Assembly (NCBI RefSeq): GCF_022539665.2
Contig: NC_081332.1
Coordinates: 5,471,803-5,535,802, forward strand
Origin: Daphnia carinata
Taxonomy: Eukaryota > Arthropoda > Branchiopoda > Diplostraca > Daphniidae
DNA length: 64,000 nt
Direction: 5' to 3'
Each line of letters starts with the position of its first letter. The first letter of the stretch is position 1. Both the position numbers and the translations under genes were made by a program. Below are positions 21,354 through 32,785 of the stretch, one piece after another. The notes below the pieces were generated by a model. That model made no database searches. It was not told the origin of the DNA and saw only the letters and a program-made list of their open reading frames with translations.

Positions 21354-24300
21354 ATGAACAGCACTGAAGTTGATGGTGTCACCAATGAATCCTCGATTGA
21401 CAGAGTCATGGAGGATGTTGATTTAATACCCAACAGACTGAATAGTGAACTTAGGGAGCCTGCAGATAATGTGGCCTCAACCTGTGAAAGTTCGAACATC
21501 CTTTCACACTCTGAAAATTCTCCTGAACTGAATGGAGATAGCAAGGACCACCTTGATGATGAAGTACAAAGTCTGCATATAGCAGAGGATGTTGATGTAG
21601 ATAGTGCAGAGGAAGGTGAAGAAGTAGAGGATGAAGAAATGCCAGAATTAATAGATTCAGATGGTGCTGGAAATCAAAGGCCTGGAAAGGATGACTCCAC
21701 AGCAGGAGAAACATCAGATGATGAGGAAGCACCACCAGGACTGATGGCTAACCATGGTTCAATGCTGAAGGATGAGTGCAAGAATGTTGATAGTGTTTCA
21801 AGTTATTTCGAAACAGAACAACATGAAGATGATCTGCAGGGCCATAATGGTAAAGGAGATCAAAACCAAAAGTAAGCTATAGTTACAGTCTTTACCACCT
21901 AACCCCACTCAGTAAAATTAAAATATGCTAATATGCAACACTTTGGTATGTCAGACAGTTATGAACAGTAATTTTATGTTATTTTCTGTGTTTCTAGCAG
22001 CAAGCTACAAGGTACCCCATCTGCAGCCCTAAGGAGATCCAGCAGGACTAAGTTACCTGTTAGCCCATCTCCAAACGATGTCCCGTCTACTGTGGGACGC
22101 ACTACACGGTCACAAATCAATCCTGAAATAATCGCAAAGCAAAAGTAAAACATTTGTTATATTTCTTAATTTATACTTCATTATTGGAAATATGAATTAT
22201 TTAGTTAATTTTTGTGTTCCAGGTCTTTCATGCACAAATACCAAATTGCTGTAAAAAGCTCGATGGACTCGTACGTCCGAAGTGCAACCAGTGATGTGGA
22301 GCATGTAAAAGTGGAACATCAAGCCACAAAGCGCAAATGGGAAGACACGGGGGGCTTGGATTCGGCTAATTCTCCGCATTCGTCTCCAGTCCAAGACAAA
22401 AAAAGCAAAAAGTAAATAGGATAAAGGTCAACTCCAAAGAGAAGTTTCATTTATTAGTGTTTTGTAAACTTCATCTAGATTAATAGCAAATACCCCGTCG
22501 ACGACTAAAGTTGGAAGTCACTTTATGGAATTGCAGAGCAAGTCGTTTACACGCCATGACACTTTTTGTTGGGCTTGCCACATGGATGGACAGGTACGGC
22601 AGTTCCATTTATTTTCATTTAAAGTTAATGATAGTTCCACTGTCCAAAATAACTGTTTTACGTCATTCTGATTAGGTACTAGAATGCCGACAGTGCCCTC
22701 GTGTGTTTCACCAACGATGCGTCCAGCTACAGTCTCCCATTCCACCCAAGTGGGTGTGTACGGAATGTGGTTCGGTGCGTAACGCCGAAAAGCATAACCT
22801 TCTTGACATGGATCAGCTATCCGTCATGCTCAATTTCGCGATGGAACGAATCAAGTCGGTGGCGGATGCGCAACCTTTCTTTAAACCGGTTGACACCGAA
22901 GAATTCCCTCACTACACTGAATACATCGTTTGTCCAGTGGACATCAGCCAGTTAGAGGAAAAAATTTCTCGGAAATCTTACGCTTCCACAAGAGCTTTCC
23001 TTGCTGATTTCCGATGGATCTTGCATAACTGCATCATTTTCAATTCGTCCCACTCAAAATTGACTAGTACAGCCAGAACATTAATGAAGGTACTGTAGGC
23101 AAAAAAATGAACAAAGACATTTTCTGAAGTGCTAACTGTCCAATTGAAAATTGCAGGTGTGTAAGCACGAAATGGCTGAGATCGATACTTGTGCCGATTG
23201 CTATGTCCATGCTCACACCAAACGAGAAACCTGGTTTTTGGAACCCTGTCGTCGGCCTCATCTACTACTCTGGGCAAAACTTAAAGTGACTGCAATCAAA
23301 GTGGTTGCCTTGGAAATAAAATAATCGGTTGCATCTTTCTTAGGGGTTTCCACATTGGCCGGCTAAAGCGATGAAAGCCAATAAAGAAGGAAACGTGGAT
23401 GTCCGTTTTTTTGGTGCGCATGATCGTGCCTGGGTGCCCGCAAAAGATTGCTTTTTGTATAGGTGAAACAAAACGATGACTAAGCTTTAATTCAATAATC
23501 TAAACTTTCCAATTTGGCAGCCGCGAGATGCCCATGCAGTTAAAAAATCAGCGCAAGGCAAATTTAATCGCTTCAGTTGAAGAAGTTGACGAGCACATTA
23601 AAAAGCTTATTGAACGCTACGGGTCCTTTACGTACCCGGCACCACGCACAGCATACAATCCAAGCAAAGAAGACGAGCAATTGCAACAACTTATTCCTGG
23701 GTACCAACTAAACCAATTTATTTGTTAGCGTTATATCGCGTTATGGTGTAGTTTCTTATTTGATCCTTTCTTTTCTTTAGCTACAAAGTGTCAGAACATT
23801 CGCAAAGCTCGCGATGCAAATCTGATAGAGTAGGAGAATCTGGTGAAACAGAATCAATGAACTCTGATTCAGATGCAGGAGATGCTCTTGATAACGACCT
23901 AGCCCCTCACAGTGACCTGCCCGAAGGGGACCGGACGGAAGATCATTCTGAAGGTCGAAACTTCTTGGCCATGTTACAGCTTGCGCCCCGTTCTTCTGCC
24001 GAAGCTGCCACTCCAAGAACTGTAACTCCCACTTCAACTTCAACTTCCGCATCACCAACCCCGAGCCAGAGCATGACTCCTGTAACGGTCTCCAAGGTAG
24101 CAACTCCCAACACAACACCCCCTGTTACCCTAAAGGTAGATACATATCATGCTGCGGCACGATATATTCTTTATTTTTCAAACGTTTAAAACGAAATTTC
24201 AATTTGCGATTTGTTCAACTTCACAGAGCAAAAATAGTAAAACAACCCGTGTTTCCACACCCAAAGTGAGTAGTGGAGAAACGGCGGATGATTTGCCGAT

Positions 24301-26613
24301 ACGAACTAAGCCTGCATCTATCAACGACAATAGTAGCAGCGAAGCCAATTGTGAAATTATCAAAATAGCTAATCCTAATCCTTCTTCGGTAATGGTTTTT
24401 TAACAAAAATATTAACGAAACAGGTAAATAACTCCCTATTTATCTTTAGCCACTACGAAGGTCATCGACATCGAAGGAAATGTTACCGGTTAAAACGGAA
24501 CCTGTTGAAAACGACGAAGAAGATGATGCTTCTTCTACAACAGGGTCCAAAACTTGTTCAATATCTTTAGCCATCGATAATGTTGTAGGCAACTACAAAC
24601 CACCGGTGGTTATAAAACCTAAACCTGAAATATCAGCGAAATCTACACTGAAGTCTGTTAGTAAACCTAACCCCTCGAAACCGCCGGGCTCGAAACCGTC
24701 GACGCAAAAATTTAGATCCACGCCTAAAACAATGCAAAATCGTCCATCGTCTGTGAAAATGATGCCGACTTCTAAGACAAATGCCAAGACTAATAGGCGT
24801 TTGGTTGGAGATGAGGAGGAGGAAGAACTCGACCCTGCCATGTACCTTGATCCTACGATTACGATCACATTGATAAACAGCGATGAGAAAAAAGCAACAA
24901 GCAAACATGTCAGTGACGTCGCAAGTGCTAGCTCTATTAGCTCCAGCGATCTTCAGGTATTTCGTTTTGTTTATCTCAGTCATCCTGATGTTATTTATTT
25001 TTTGTATTACCGTAGGCTTTGAATGCTCTGGGAGAAAATGTATCCATCACTGTTGTCCCTAAACGAAAGGTGGGACCGACCCCAACAGGTGGGAGCAGGT
25101 CTAAGGAGAACGAAGCTGTAGAACAGCCTATGGTAATTGAAGTGGATCCAGTTGCACTTCAAAAGGCGAAAGCACCGACTCAAACGGCCAAGGCACGGAA
25201 GTCGTTCCCTGCTAAGACACGCCCAAGTGGCCATTCTGGCCAAGCACCAGTGCAAAAATCCTCACAGAAACATGCGACTCCTCCTATGGTGTCCATTCCC
25301 AGTCGCCATTTGGGTATGGAGATAGCTCGACCAACAACCCAGCAACCGCCATCATCCCGCATTCCGTCAATTACCGTCCGACCGGTGACACAATTGCCTG
25401 CGTCCCAACCTAGTATCATTCTTCAGCCAGGATCGACTGATACATCATCCATTAATGCCATCGCTGCTGCGATGAAACAAACGAATTCGTCATCATCAAC
25501 GGCAACCAGCAGTACGGGAAACAATACGCTTACGCTAAATACAATGCACACCGTTGGGCCAGAATCAGGATTTGGCACTGGTGGACTGTTGCTCACATTT
25601 AATCGCACTACACCGGCATTTGCCGCAGCAGCCAGCGCGACCCCATCGGCTGCTCAGGCGCTCATCCAAAGCAAAGGGGATTGTGGATCGCTTACCGCCC
25701 AGCTAACTTCTAGAACACAGCAAATTTCGGAGATGGTACCGGCAGATTTATCTTGTTATTTATCGTAAACAGAAGTATTCATATTTTCTGTTTGAAATAG
25801 GTGCGCAATACATTGGAGACATTGATGCAGGAGATGAGTTCTGCAGGGAACTTAGAAGCAACAATCGTTCAGTTACAAATGGATCTAGAACGTTCTCGTT
25901 CATTACACCAACAGGAGATTGCTGAAATGAAAAAGACCCTAGAAGCTCAACAATCGTCTGCCGAGGTAGAAAAGCAGCGAGCCCTAGCTGACCTACGGCG
26001 TCAACTCGAAACAGACAAGCAGAAAGCGATTGAAGAAATCAAGAAAAAGCAGTGGTGCGCCCATTGCAGTCAAGAAGCGATTTTTTATTGGTATTGCTAG
26101 AAGCAAAAACAAAAACAGATGACGTGGATTTAGTTATTCTCTGCCGATTTTTTAGTTGTTGGAACACAGCGTACTGCGACTACCCCTGCCAGCAAGCCCA
26201 TTGGCCAAAGCATATGGCTACCTGTGCCAACGCTAATCAGAATACGGAAGCAGATGTCACAGAAGGGGAAGCTTGCAGTACTTCTTTAGAATCCAAAACT
26301 CCTTCTCCACAAAAGTCGATTGCGGTATCTATATTTTGGTTTCTGAAGTTCATAACAAATTTAGTTAATTGAGCGAGAAAATTTCTATATGATATAGGCT
26401 GTGAACGGGTCTCCTAGCCAAAGTAGAAAGATCACCTCTATAGTCAAGACTGGCCAGCATACTTCATTACCTACTGATCTGGGTTACACAGTTCTGACCT
26501 CTTCGGATATGTCCTTGACTACCTCGCCGAGTAACACTGTTGGATTACGTGTCCAGCCAATTACTGGAGCACAGTCAGTCACTTTTTGTCTTACTTGCGA
26601 AAACTTTTACTAA
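21354..26613 (+). CDS. ZMYND8: ZMYND8-type chromatin reader (PHD-bromo-PWWP-MYND)
   Basis: ZMYND8 reads acetylated and methylated histone tails and recruits repressor complexes such as NuRD. Fifteen exons join in phase to 1409 residues (human about 1190): 21354-21871, 21998-22144, 22223-22411, 22479-22593, 22676-23089, 23157-23285, 23344-23462, 23521-23700, 23781-24135, 24227-24388, 24450-24956, 25016-25735, 25801-26090, 26156-26324, 26398-26613. The order is an acidic N terminus, PHD finger (about 314-360, from CWACHMDGQ), bromodomain (about 370-460), PWWP (about 500-560, [10 protein letters not shown]), a long Ser/Thr/Pro-rich linker, a coiled coil (about 1190-1265) and a MYND zinc finger (about 1269-1307, [32 protein letters not shown]) with all zinc ligands. 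The last exon may be spliced near its end (see findings). Confidence 0.95.
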
Positions 26614-27112
26614 TAGGTGTCTTTATTAACAGGTAATCCCATCTTAAGCCACAGCGATCGCCTTATTGGTCTTGACACTTGTTCGTCGCGTCCTCCAATC
26701 CATTTGACGAAATAGATTCTGCTTTCATCGATTGCTCCACAAACTGGTAAGTGTTTAAAAAGTATGGGAGGGATCAGCGTTAGTGAATAAGGAACTTCAG
26801 CATAGGCATTGCTTGGAGAAATCATTTTTCTTTTTATGTTTAATAATTCTACTGTACGTTTACCATACTGTACACATCAGCCAACCTGGTAATCCTAAAT
26901 CCTTTACTGTTTCACTTAAAATTGTGAAGCTCCAAAAGAAGCCTCGTACGCGTTGTTGACGCGAAGCTCATGGAATTTGTGTATGTACAATCAATGTGTA
27001 AGACATGTCCGCTTTATAAAAAATGATTTGCCAGAGAATGACACCGTTACTCAAGAAATATCGTGCTCTATGCTGTTGTTGCTTTCTAATTTTTCAACAC
27101 AGATTTCGATGA

Positions 27113-27118
27113 AATAAA
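27113..27118 (+). terminator. ZMYND8 poly(A) signal
   Basis: AATAAA lies about 500 bases after the ZMYND8 stop, and no other gene intervenes on this strand. The ribokinase gene converges on it and stops at 27230. The intervening 26614-27112 is read as ZMYND8 3' UTR; I see no coding sequence there. Confidence 0.55.
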
Positions 27119-27229
27119 GCTATTTTTGGCTTTTACAGATTCATCCGTTTCGGTTGTCAAAATGGTTAGAAAGAAAACTATGGAACTAACTATTATTTCA
27201 AAAACTACGCGTTTTTTTCTTCTATAGCT

Positions 27230-28585
27230 TTACACGAATAAATCGCATTCAAGCTCTTGCCTGTAAGGAAAACTAGTTTGAGTGCCGGCCTTTTGAACAC
27301 TCTTCGACGCAACACGGCATGAATTTACCACCGCTTTACTCAATGGGAAGTCTGGATGATAAGCCAGGAAATAGGCAAGCGCTCCCAAAAAGCAATCTCC
27401 AGCACCCTAAGAAAAACAATAAGTTTAACGCGGTCTTTTGATGATCTGCATCGAACGCACCGTGGTATCAATGGCTTTAACCTCCGGAGCTGTAACAGAC
27501 ACAGGCTCGAGGAAGCCGTTTTTGCCATTTCTTGAAAGCAGAAGGGCCCCTTGTTTTCCCAGAGTGACGAGTACGTGTTTCTTGCATCCTTTTCCCATTA
27601 AACGGTGAGCTGCTGATAGTGCTTCATCATGGCTTGTAACTGGTTGACCGATTAGCATTTCGGCCTGTCAGTGGATGGTAGGTTTAAATGTTTCGTTTCT
27701 TGTTTGTGTACACATAACATAATACCTCCGTCTCGTTGACGCAGAAAATATCTGCGAGCTCATAGAAATCCTTCTCTAAATTTTCCACAGCCGGGGCGGC
27801 ATTTAATATTGTGAAAACTACAATCCAAAGACGAATCTTAAGGTTCCCGCACATACTTAATTTTAAAACGGTGATTGTTTACCTCCAAGCTCATTTGCCA
27901 GTTTTAACCCGGTTAAAACAGCTTCGCGTGGAATTTCAAGAACTGAAAGCATGATTTTGGCTTTGGCAAGCGTGTCCTTCGAATTATTCACATCCTGAGC
28001 TGTCAAATAATTATTTGCTCCAGGAACAATGACGATACTATTCTGGCCGCTGTCTTCGACGATAATTTGAGCCAACCCTTCATCGCAGGTACATTCATTA
28101 TTCTAAGCAGAAGTTATTACAGAAGTAGATCTTCAATCATATTACCTGTTAAAGCTTCAGATGTGAGACACACAAAGTCAGTAATAATTTGCTCTTTCTT
28201 AAGAGCATCCAAGTAGGATTTTCCAAACGAATCATTTCCTAACTTAAACATTAAGGACCACACATATTTTGGTGAACTATGCTTGCAAATGAGATGTGTT
28301 CATACCTTCCCAATAATGGCAGTATTTGCTCCAAGTCGAGTAGCACTTACAGCTTGGTTGGCACCTTTTCCTCCACAACAGATGGCAAGCTTAGAACCAC
28401 ACAGTGTTTCACCCACTCTGGGCAGATGGCTGACATAGCTAGAAGTGCATAACAAAAAAATTTTCTTTTGAACTAAATAATCTAGAATACATTTCTCCCC
28501 AACACATTTTCAGCATGACCTACCTTACAACATCTGTCATGAATGAACCCAAGACAACAATATGTGCCTGTTGATGCAGTGCCAT
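27230..28585 (-). CDS. RBKS: Ribokinase
   Basis: Ribokinase phosphorylates D-ribose to ribose 5-phosphate using ATP in the cytosol. Seven exons join in phase to 319 residues (human 322): 28524-28585, 28306-28438, 28146-28242, 27883-28077, 27726-27817, 27461-27664, 27230-27406. PfkB signature 1 is present as GGKGANQA at 43-50, and signature 2 as DTTGAGDCF, where Asp265 is the catalytic base. NAAPA and NETEAEMLIG are also conserved. The acceptor at 28243-28244 was chosen because it gives KLGNDSFG in frame; the stronger-looking AG four bases further on breaks the frame. The acceptor at 28078 lacks a good pyrimidine tract. It is tail to tail with ZMYND8. Confidence 0.94.
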
Positions 28586-29420
28586 ATTTATTATTGAATT
28601 GAAAGTGAAATGTTTTTCACCTTCCGTTATTTACCACTTGGATAATACTTTGGAAACAAAGGTCACTGCAAAGCAAGATAAATGTAGTTAGACCTTGCAC
28701 CTATAAGGGCTAGAACTAGCTAATGTCAAATAAGCTTTTTGTCCAAATAAAATATGGGATTGAATTCAATTTTGCAGCAATAAGCTACTTTTCCGTAGCA
28801 TAACAAGAGACCACCAATTTGAAATGATAGTCTAGGACAAACAGGTGGTTTCCTGATTGAGGAAGCGAACTATGGCCAAGGTAGTAGAAACCGAGGTAGA
28901 AATAGATCTAACGTCAGTCAAAAACTCAACATATTTAAGCTGAACTGCGTTGAACATGTTATTCCTAGCAGACGGACTATCAAAGTTTTCATAATTTTTT
29001 TCGCCTAATAGCCTGAAAAGCGAAAAAAATTGAAAAAAAGACGGGAGTAGTTATATTTATGTATTCATTGTAAAGTCAAACTAATGTAGTTATCTATCAT
29101 GTATAATTTTATTATTTATTAATTTTTTGCTTTTCTTTTGTCATTCTTTGGCTTCTGTGTTGTACCTAAAAAAAAAAAGTAAAGGGAGATTTTTTTACCA
29201 TGAGCTGGCAAAAAAGCTATGAAGTAGTAAAAGAGCAAGGCGAAAGAAAAGAAAAAAACGTACAATGAATATATTTTTGCATACGCTATTAAATTATTGC
29301 TTCTTTGCACATTGTATAATCCAAGAAGCATACCAACTAAAAAATGAAAAGTTATCAATTAAAATAACCAAAACAAATAATTCGTGCAAAAACTTGTATT
29401 TAAAATGACTTCATGAAATT
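28586..29420. other. Gap with RBKS upstream region and IER3IP1 3' UTR
   Basis: IER3IP1 is transcribed leftwards into this stretch, so much of it may be its 3' UTR; several TTTATT hexamers (AATAAA on the minus strand) occur near 29107-29120. The open frame at 29119-29358 is hydrophobic and A/T-rich and looks like chance. Confidence 0.5.
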
Positions 29421-29820
29421 TCATCCAAGAACCAATTTCATCAAGATGACAACTATGTTTATGAATATCAATGGAACTGAAAATGACAGAAGCACAATAA
29501 AGACCACATTTTTAAAAAATCTCAGTAGTATAACTTACTCCTCATAACAGTCCTCACAGAGCGCATCAGATTCAACATTTGGAGTTTGACACTTGGTCCA
29601 CTTCCATAAGCCTGAACTTGCTCTCCTCCCCAACCAACTAAAGAAACGACAAGTCAAGACATCTTTATTTAGACAAGAGACGTAAGACCTTCCTTGGGTA
29701 AACATAGTTATGGTTTTACATATCCATACCTTTTGCGAGAAATCTTTCTTCATGTAAAATACAGATAGCATTAAAAAAAAGAAGTGAAGCCTCTATCAAG
29801 CCCCACAATGTAAATGCCAT
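29421..29820 (-). CDS. IER3IP1: IER3IP1, small ER membrane protein
   Basis: IER3IP1 (Yos1 in yeast) is a short ER/Golgi membrane protein involved in ER-to-Golgi traffic. Three exons join in phase: 29730-29820, 29539-29637 and 29421-29476, giving 81 residues (human 82). The N terminus MAFTLWGLIEASLLFFNAIC is the first membrane segment, followed by the invariant LHEERFL. NLMRSVRTVMRIPLIFIN matches the second conserved block and leads into the C-terminal membrane segment. Each exon is too short to stand out as a long frame; the gene is seen only after splicing. The protein ends LVLG, close to the family's LLFG. Confidence 0.93.
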
Positions 29821-30340
29821 CTTTTTTCTTATTCGAAGTGTAAAGATTGTTTAAAGTATACGTAATATTCCAAAACAGTACGACTGAACCGTAACTTTTC
29901 AAAGAGGCATAACTGAGAGCTGATCACTCAAATAATAGCCAAACACAACGTTTTAATGTCGTCTGCTAGAACGACTACTAGTCGATAGAGCTCCAGTACG
30001 CTACAGTGCTAGTACGACACATAAATATTTTAGATTATTCAAAAACTATAAACTTCACGTAAAAAAAACTGTCATTTTCGTGTTCCTTGTTAAATTTGAA
30101 TCAGAATCATATATAGTTATCTTGATTTAATGATATTACTTTTTAATGGGAAAAAATTTTAAGCCCCACAAAATAAGCCCGACTTTCTGTTTTTTATGGT
30201 TTATTCAAAAAGTATAGGCTTAATATAAAAATGAACCCGGTTTTCGTGCTCAGCGATCAATTTCGAATCGGAATAACATATTTTAACCTAAATCTAGAAT
30301 TTGACGAAAATTGAAAAAGTGGGAAGGCTATAGCCTTCCC
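29821..30340. repeat. Interspersed repeat copy ending in a 20-bp palindrome
   Basis: About 29990-30320 resembles DNA at 35520-36500 (direct and inverted), including the stretch from 30190 to 30330 against about 35632-35770 (shared GAATCGGAATAACATATTTT and ATCTAGAATTTGACGAAAAT). A near-palindromic motif AGTACGCTACAGTGCTAGTA sits at about 29995-30014. The copy ends in GGGAAGGCTATAGCCTTCCC (30321-30340), a perfect palindrome. I see no coding sequence. Confidence 0.6.
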
Positions 30341-30352
30341 ATAAGGCCCTTA

Positions 30353-30506
30353 TGGCAATCCGTTTTACCCAAAAAAAAAAAAATATCGGTCTTTTTTTCT
30401 GTTTCACTTCTATCGCCATCTACCGGTCGATAGCAGTAAAACAAAAAGAAAGGTCGATATTGTTTTTTTTGGGGGGCAGGGAGGGGTGGGGTAAAACGGA
30501 TTGCCA
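30353..30506. mobile_element. Foldback MITE with TA target duplication
   Basis: The element begins TGGCAATCCGTTTTACCC and ends with its reverse complement (GGGTAAAACGGATTGCCA). TA flanks both ends (30351-30352 and 30507-30508). The interior is also largely self-complementary, for example AATATCG near the left and CGATATT near the right, around a centre near CCATCTACCGG. The element is 154 bases with no coding capacity. TA duplication and terminal inverted repeats fit a Tc1/mariner-type (IS630 superfamily) non-autonomous element; the superfamily is inference. Related copies are at 35360-35479 and 52369-53026. Confidence 0.8.
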
Positions 30507-31809
30507 TAGATTGCATCAAAGTTACCCATTCGGCAACCCAAGTGTGCATATGTTTTTCTTTGATAATTATTTTATTTTGCTAGTATGTTTGGTAAACTGC
30601 AATCGTGCCCAATATTTTTGCCTTTGCATTTAAGGTCAACTCTTACGTCATCTATACCTGATCCTGTGTTTTAAAGTGATCTGCTTTCACAGCTACATTT
30701 CTGTGTTCTTTCCCATTGGTCTATGGTTCTGAATTGAGGCAACTATATCTATTATGCTATGTCACTAAGTACCGTAGGGAAAAGAATAACTGAAGTTGAT
30801 TGAGATCTATTCTGATTCTCCTGATATCCATCTCAATAGGTTTTTATTTGCTTTTCAACATCCATTTCATAATGGTACATGTGGCTTTGATTAATATTAC
30901 CATAAACACTGCCAAAAATGGGTGTGGTATGGAAACCTAGAAATGGCATGAGTTTGACATCAAACATGGATTAGGTACTTTTCGGTTTTTTATCTATCAA
31001 AAAAGTATTTTTAATGCTATTATTTTGCATTCACAGAAGTTTAGCGGGGGATCAAGTCCAGTCTGGAAGTGTTACAGGATGGAAGAGTGAGCCTACAGTT
31101 GAAAAAACACTGAGAGTGCATTACCATTAAGGTATGAGGTAAAGTAATAGAGTATGCACATTGTCTAATGAGAAGTACCATCTTGTGTAAATGAATCTTG
31201 TATAACAGCAATCCTTTATAGTTCTGTCACAGCTAGAAGCCTCAAATAATTCTGCTTCTCTTGCTAAAAACAACTTGTCCTTTACGTTCAGAGTGTTGGT
31301 GAAGCTGGGTACTTAAATGGCCCTAAAGATGTTTCACTTCGCTGGCATTGCAGCGATGAACATCATACATGGACTCTTTAGGTATGAACGGAATTTTCTT
31401 GAAAAATTTTGAATTTATGATGAACCATTTCTCCTCCTTTTTGCCAACCATGTCTAATCTACAAAAAAAATTTATCCAATAGGAAAGGATTTTCAGCATA
31501 CTGGGAACACAACTATCAACAATGCAACATTCTACAGGTGCTATTTTATCATTCAAGAGCCTTGTACAATGATTTTCATCTGCAATTTGTATGGCCTTTC
31601 CCAAGCTTCTGCCAGAAGTTGAATCTATGAGTCATGTAAGTCACATGAGCAACAACTGAGATGCTTAATGGTGTTGTTTTTCTTTTCTCAGTATAGGTTA
31701 ATAGTAACATTGGATCTGAAAAGATTCTTGGTTGGGGCAAGACACTGAATAAATTGTAATGATTCGATGGATGACATGACATTTCTATACTACATTCGGA
31801 TTCTCGAGA
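30507..31809. other. Gap in the repeat island
   Basis: I see no exon or recognisable protein. The minus-strand frame at 31323-31604 is unknown to me and has no clear splice context. Nothing else is supported. Confidence 0.45.
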
Positions 31810-32499
31810 CGGTATTTTATATTTTAAAAATTGAAGTGCATATCTGGGCTCCCTTCCTTTCCGTAGCCCCGTTTCCCCTTGACTCATAATAAGCCCGTAG
31901 GGGGTCATGCCCCTACTGTACGGTATATATAAAAACAACATATACCGAGGTTTGGAGGGCTCTGGCCGGAAAGGGGACGTGGGGTGCCGCTTCGTCCGAT
32001 GATGTGTTCACGGAGGGTGACGTGGCTGCCCACAAATCCGAACTAAAGGTTAATCGCTCCTGTAAAAATGTTCCAAATCTTCAGCTCTTCTTCCGGCTTC
32101 TCTTAGCCAATCACCGGGTAATCTCCCCGGTGGGTCAACAAGGCAGTGTCTCCCCCTGCCTGGGTTGACGGCAACTTTTGAAAGGGCTATTGTGCCTTTT
32201 TAAAGTTGCAAAAATAATTGTAATGTGCAGAGAATTGTCAATAAAATTTTTTTTATAAAATATTTTTTCCAAAATTTGTTTCTTTCATTGTCTGTTATCG
32301 CTGTGTTTACACATTACATTTATCAACTTTTTTTTTATTTAGCTTGCCCAATTCAACTTTATTGTTTTTGCCACCTTTGATGGTAAGCATTGTTTGAATT
32401 GGTTTATCGTTTATCTGTAGGCATTCAATCATTATCCAGGGATCGAACCCTGGATGTTCGGCATACCGCGCCGATGCTCTACCAATGAGCCATGAATCA
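31810..32499 (-). repeat. tRNA-headed repeat, left copy of an inverted pair
   Basis: The 5' head, read on the minus strand from 32499 to 32429, is tRNA-like: TGGCTCATTGGTAGAGC fits a pol III A box and GGTTCGATCCC a B box, with a 5-bp anticodon stem and a 5-bp T stem. The anticodon loop lacks U33 and the acceptor stem pairs poorly, so this is not a functional tRNA. The body extends left to about 31810 and is complementary to about 32950-33718. The body includes a hairpin at about 32133-32172. Confidence 0.6.
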
Positions 32500-32620
32500 T
32501 ATAATGAAAAGCTGGCTTTTTTCTAGTCACTTGCGGACTTGCATTTACACTTAGAATAAAACTGAAATGCAATACTGCAAAATTCTTTTCTACAATTATT
32601 CTCCCTCATTTTTTAACATC

Positions 32621-32690
32621 TACTGAGATTTGAACCCAGGGTAACAGATATCGCAGCTAAAGACAGTACCACAGAGCTATGGTCCTTACG
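32621..32690 (-). repeat. Degenerate tRNA-like sequence between the inverted copies
   Basis: Read on the minus strand, ATAGCTCTGTGGTA resembles an A box and GGTTCAAATCTC a B box, about 45 bases apart. The T stem (CTGGG/CTCAG) pairs, but the acceptor and D stems do not, so this is a tRNA-derived remnant, not a tRNA gene. Confidence 0.45.
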
Positions 32691-32785
32691 AAAGCTATAG
32701 ACAGATAAACATATAGTTGTGAAGGACTGCATAAACATCTTAGACGATAACATATGATATGCGATAATAAAAAGTTTATATATAT

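Noticed and set aside
22701-23277. Alternative frames across the ZMYND8 bromodomain exon
   Set aside because: They are shadows of the PHD-bromodomain exon 22676-23089.
29119-29358. Hydrophobic 79-codon frame as a membrane protein
   Set aside because: It is A/T-rich, lies in the expected IER3IP1 3' UTR and shows no family pattern.
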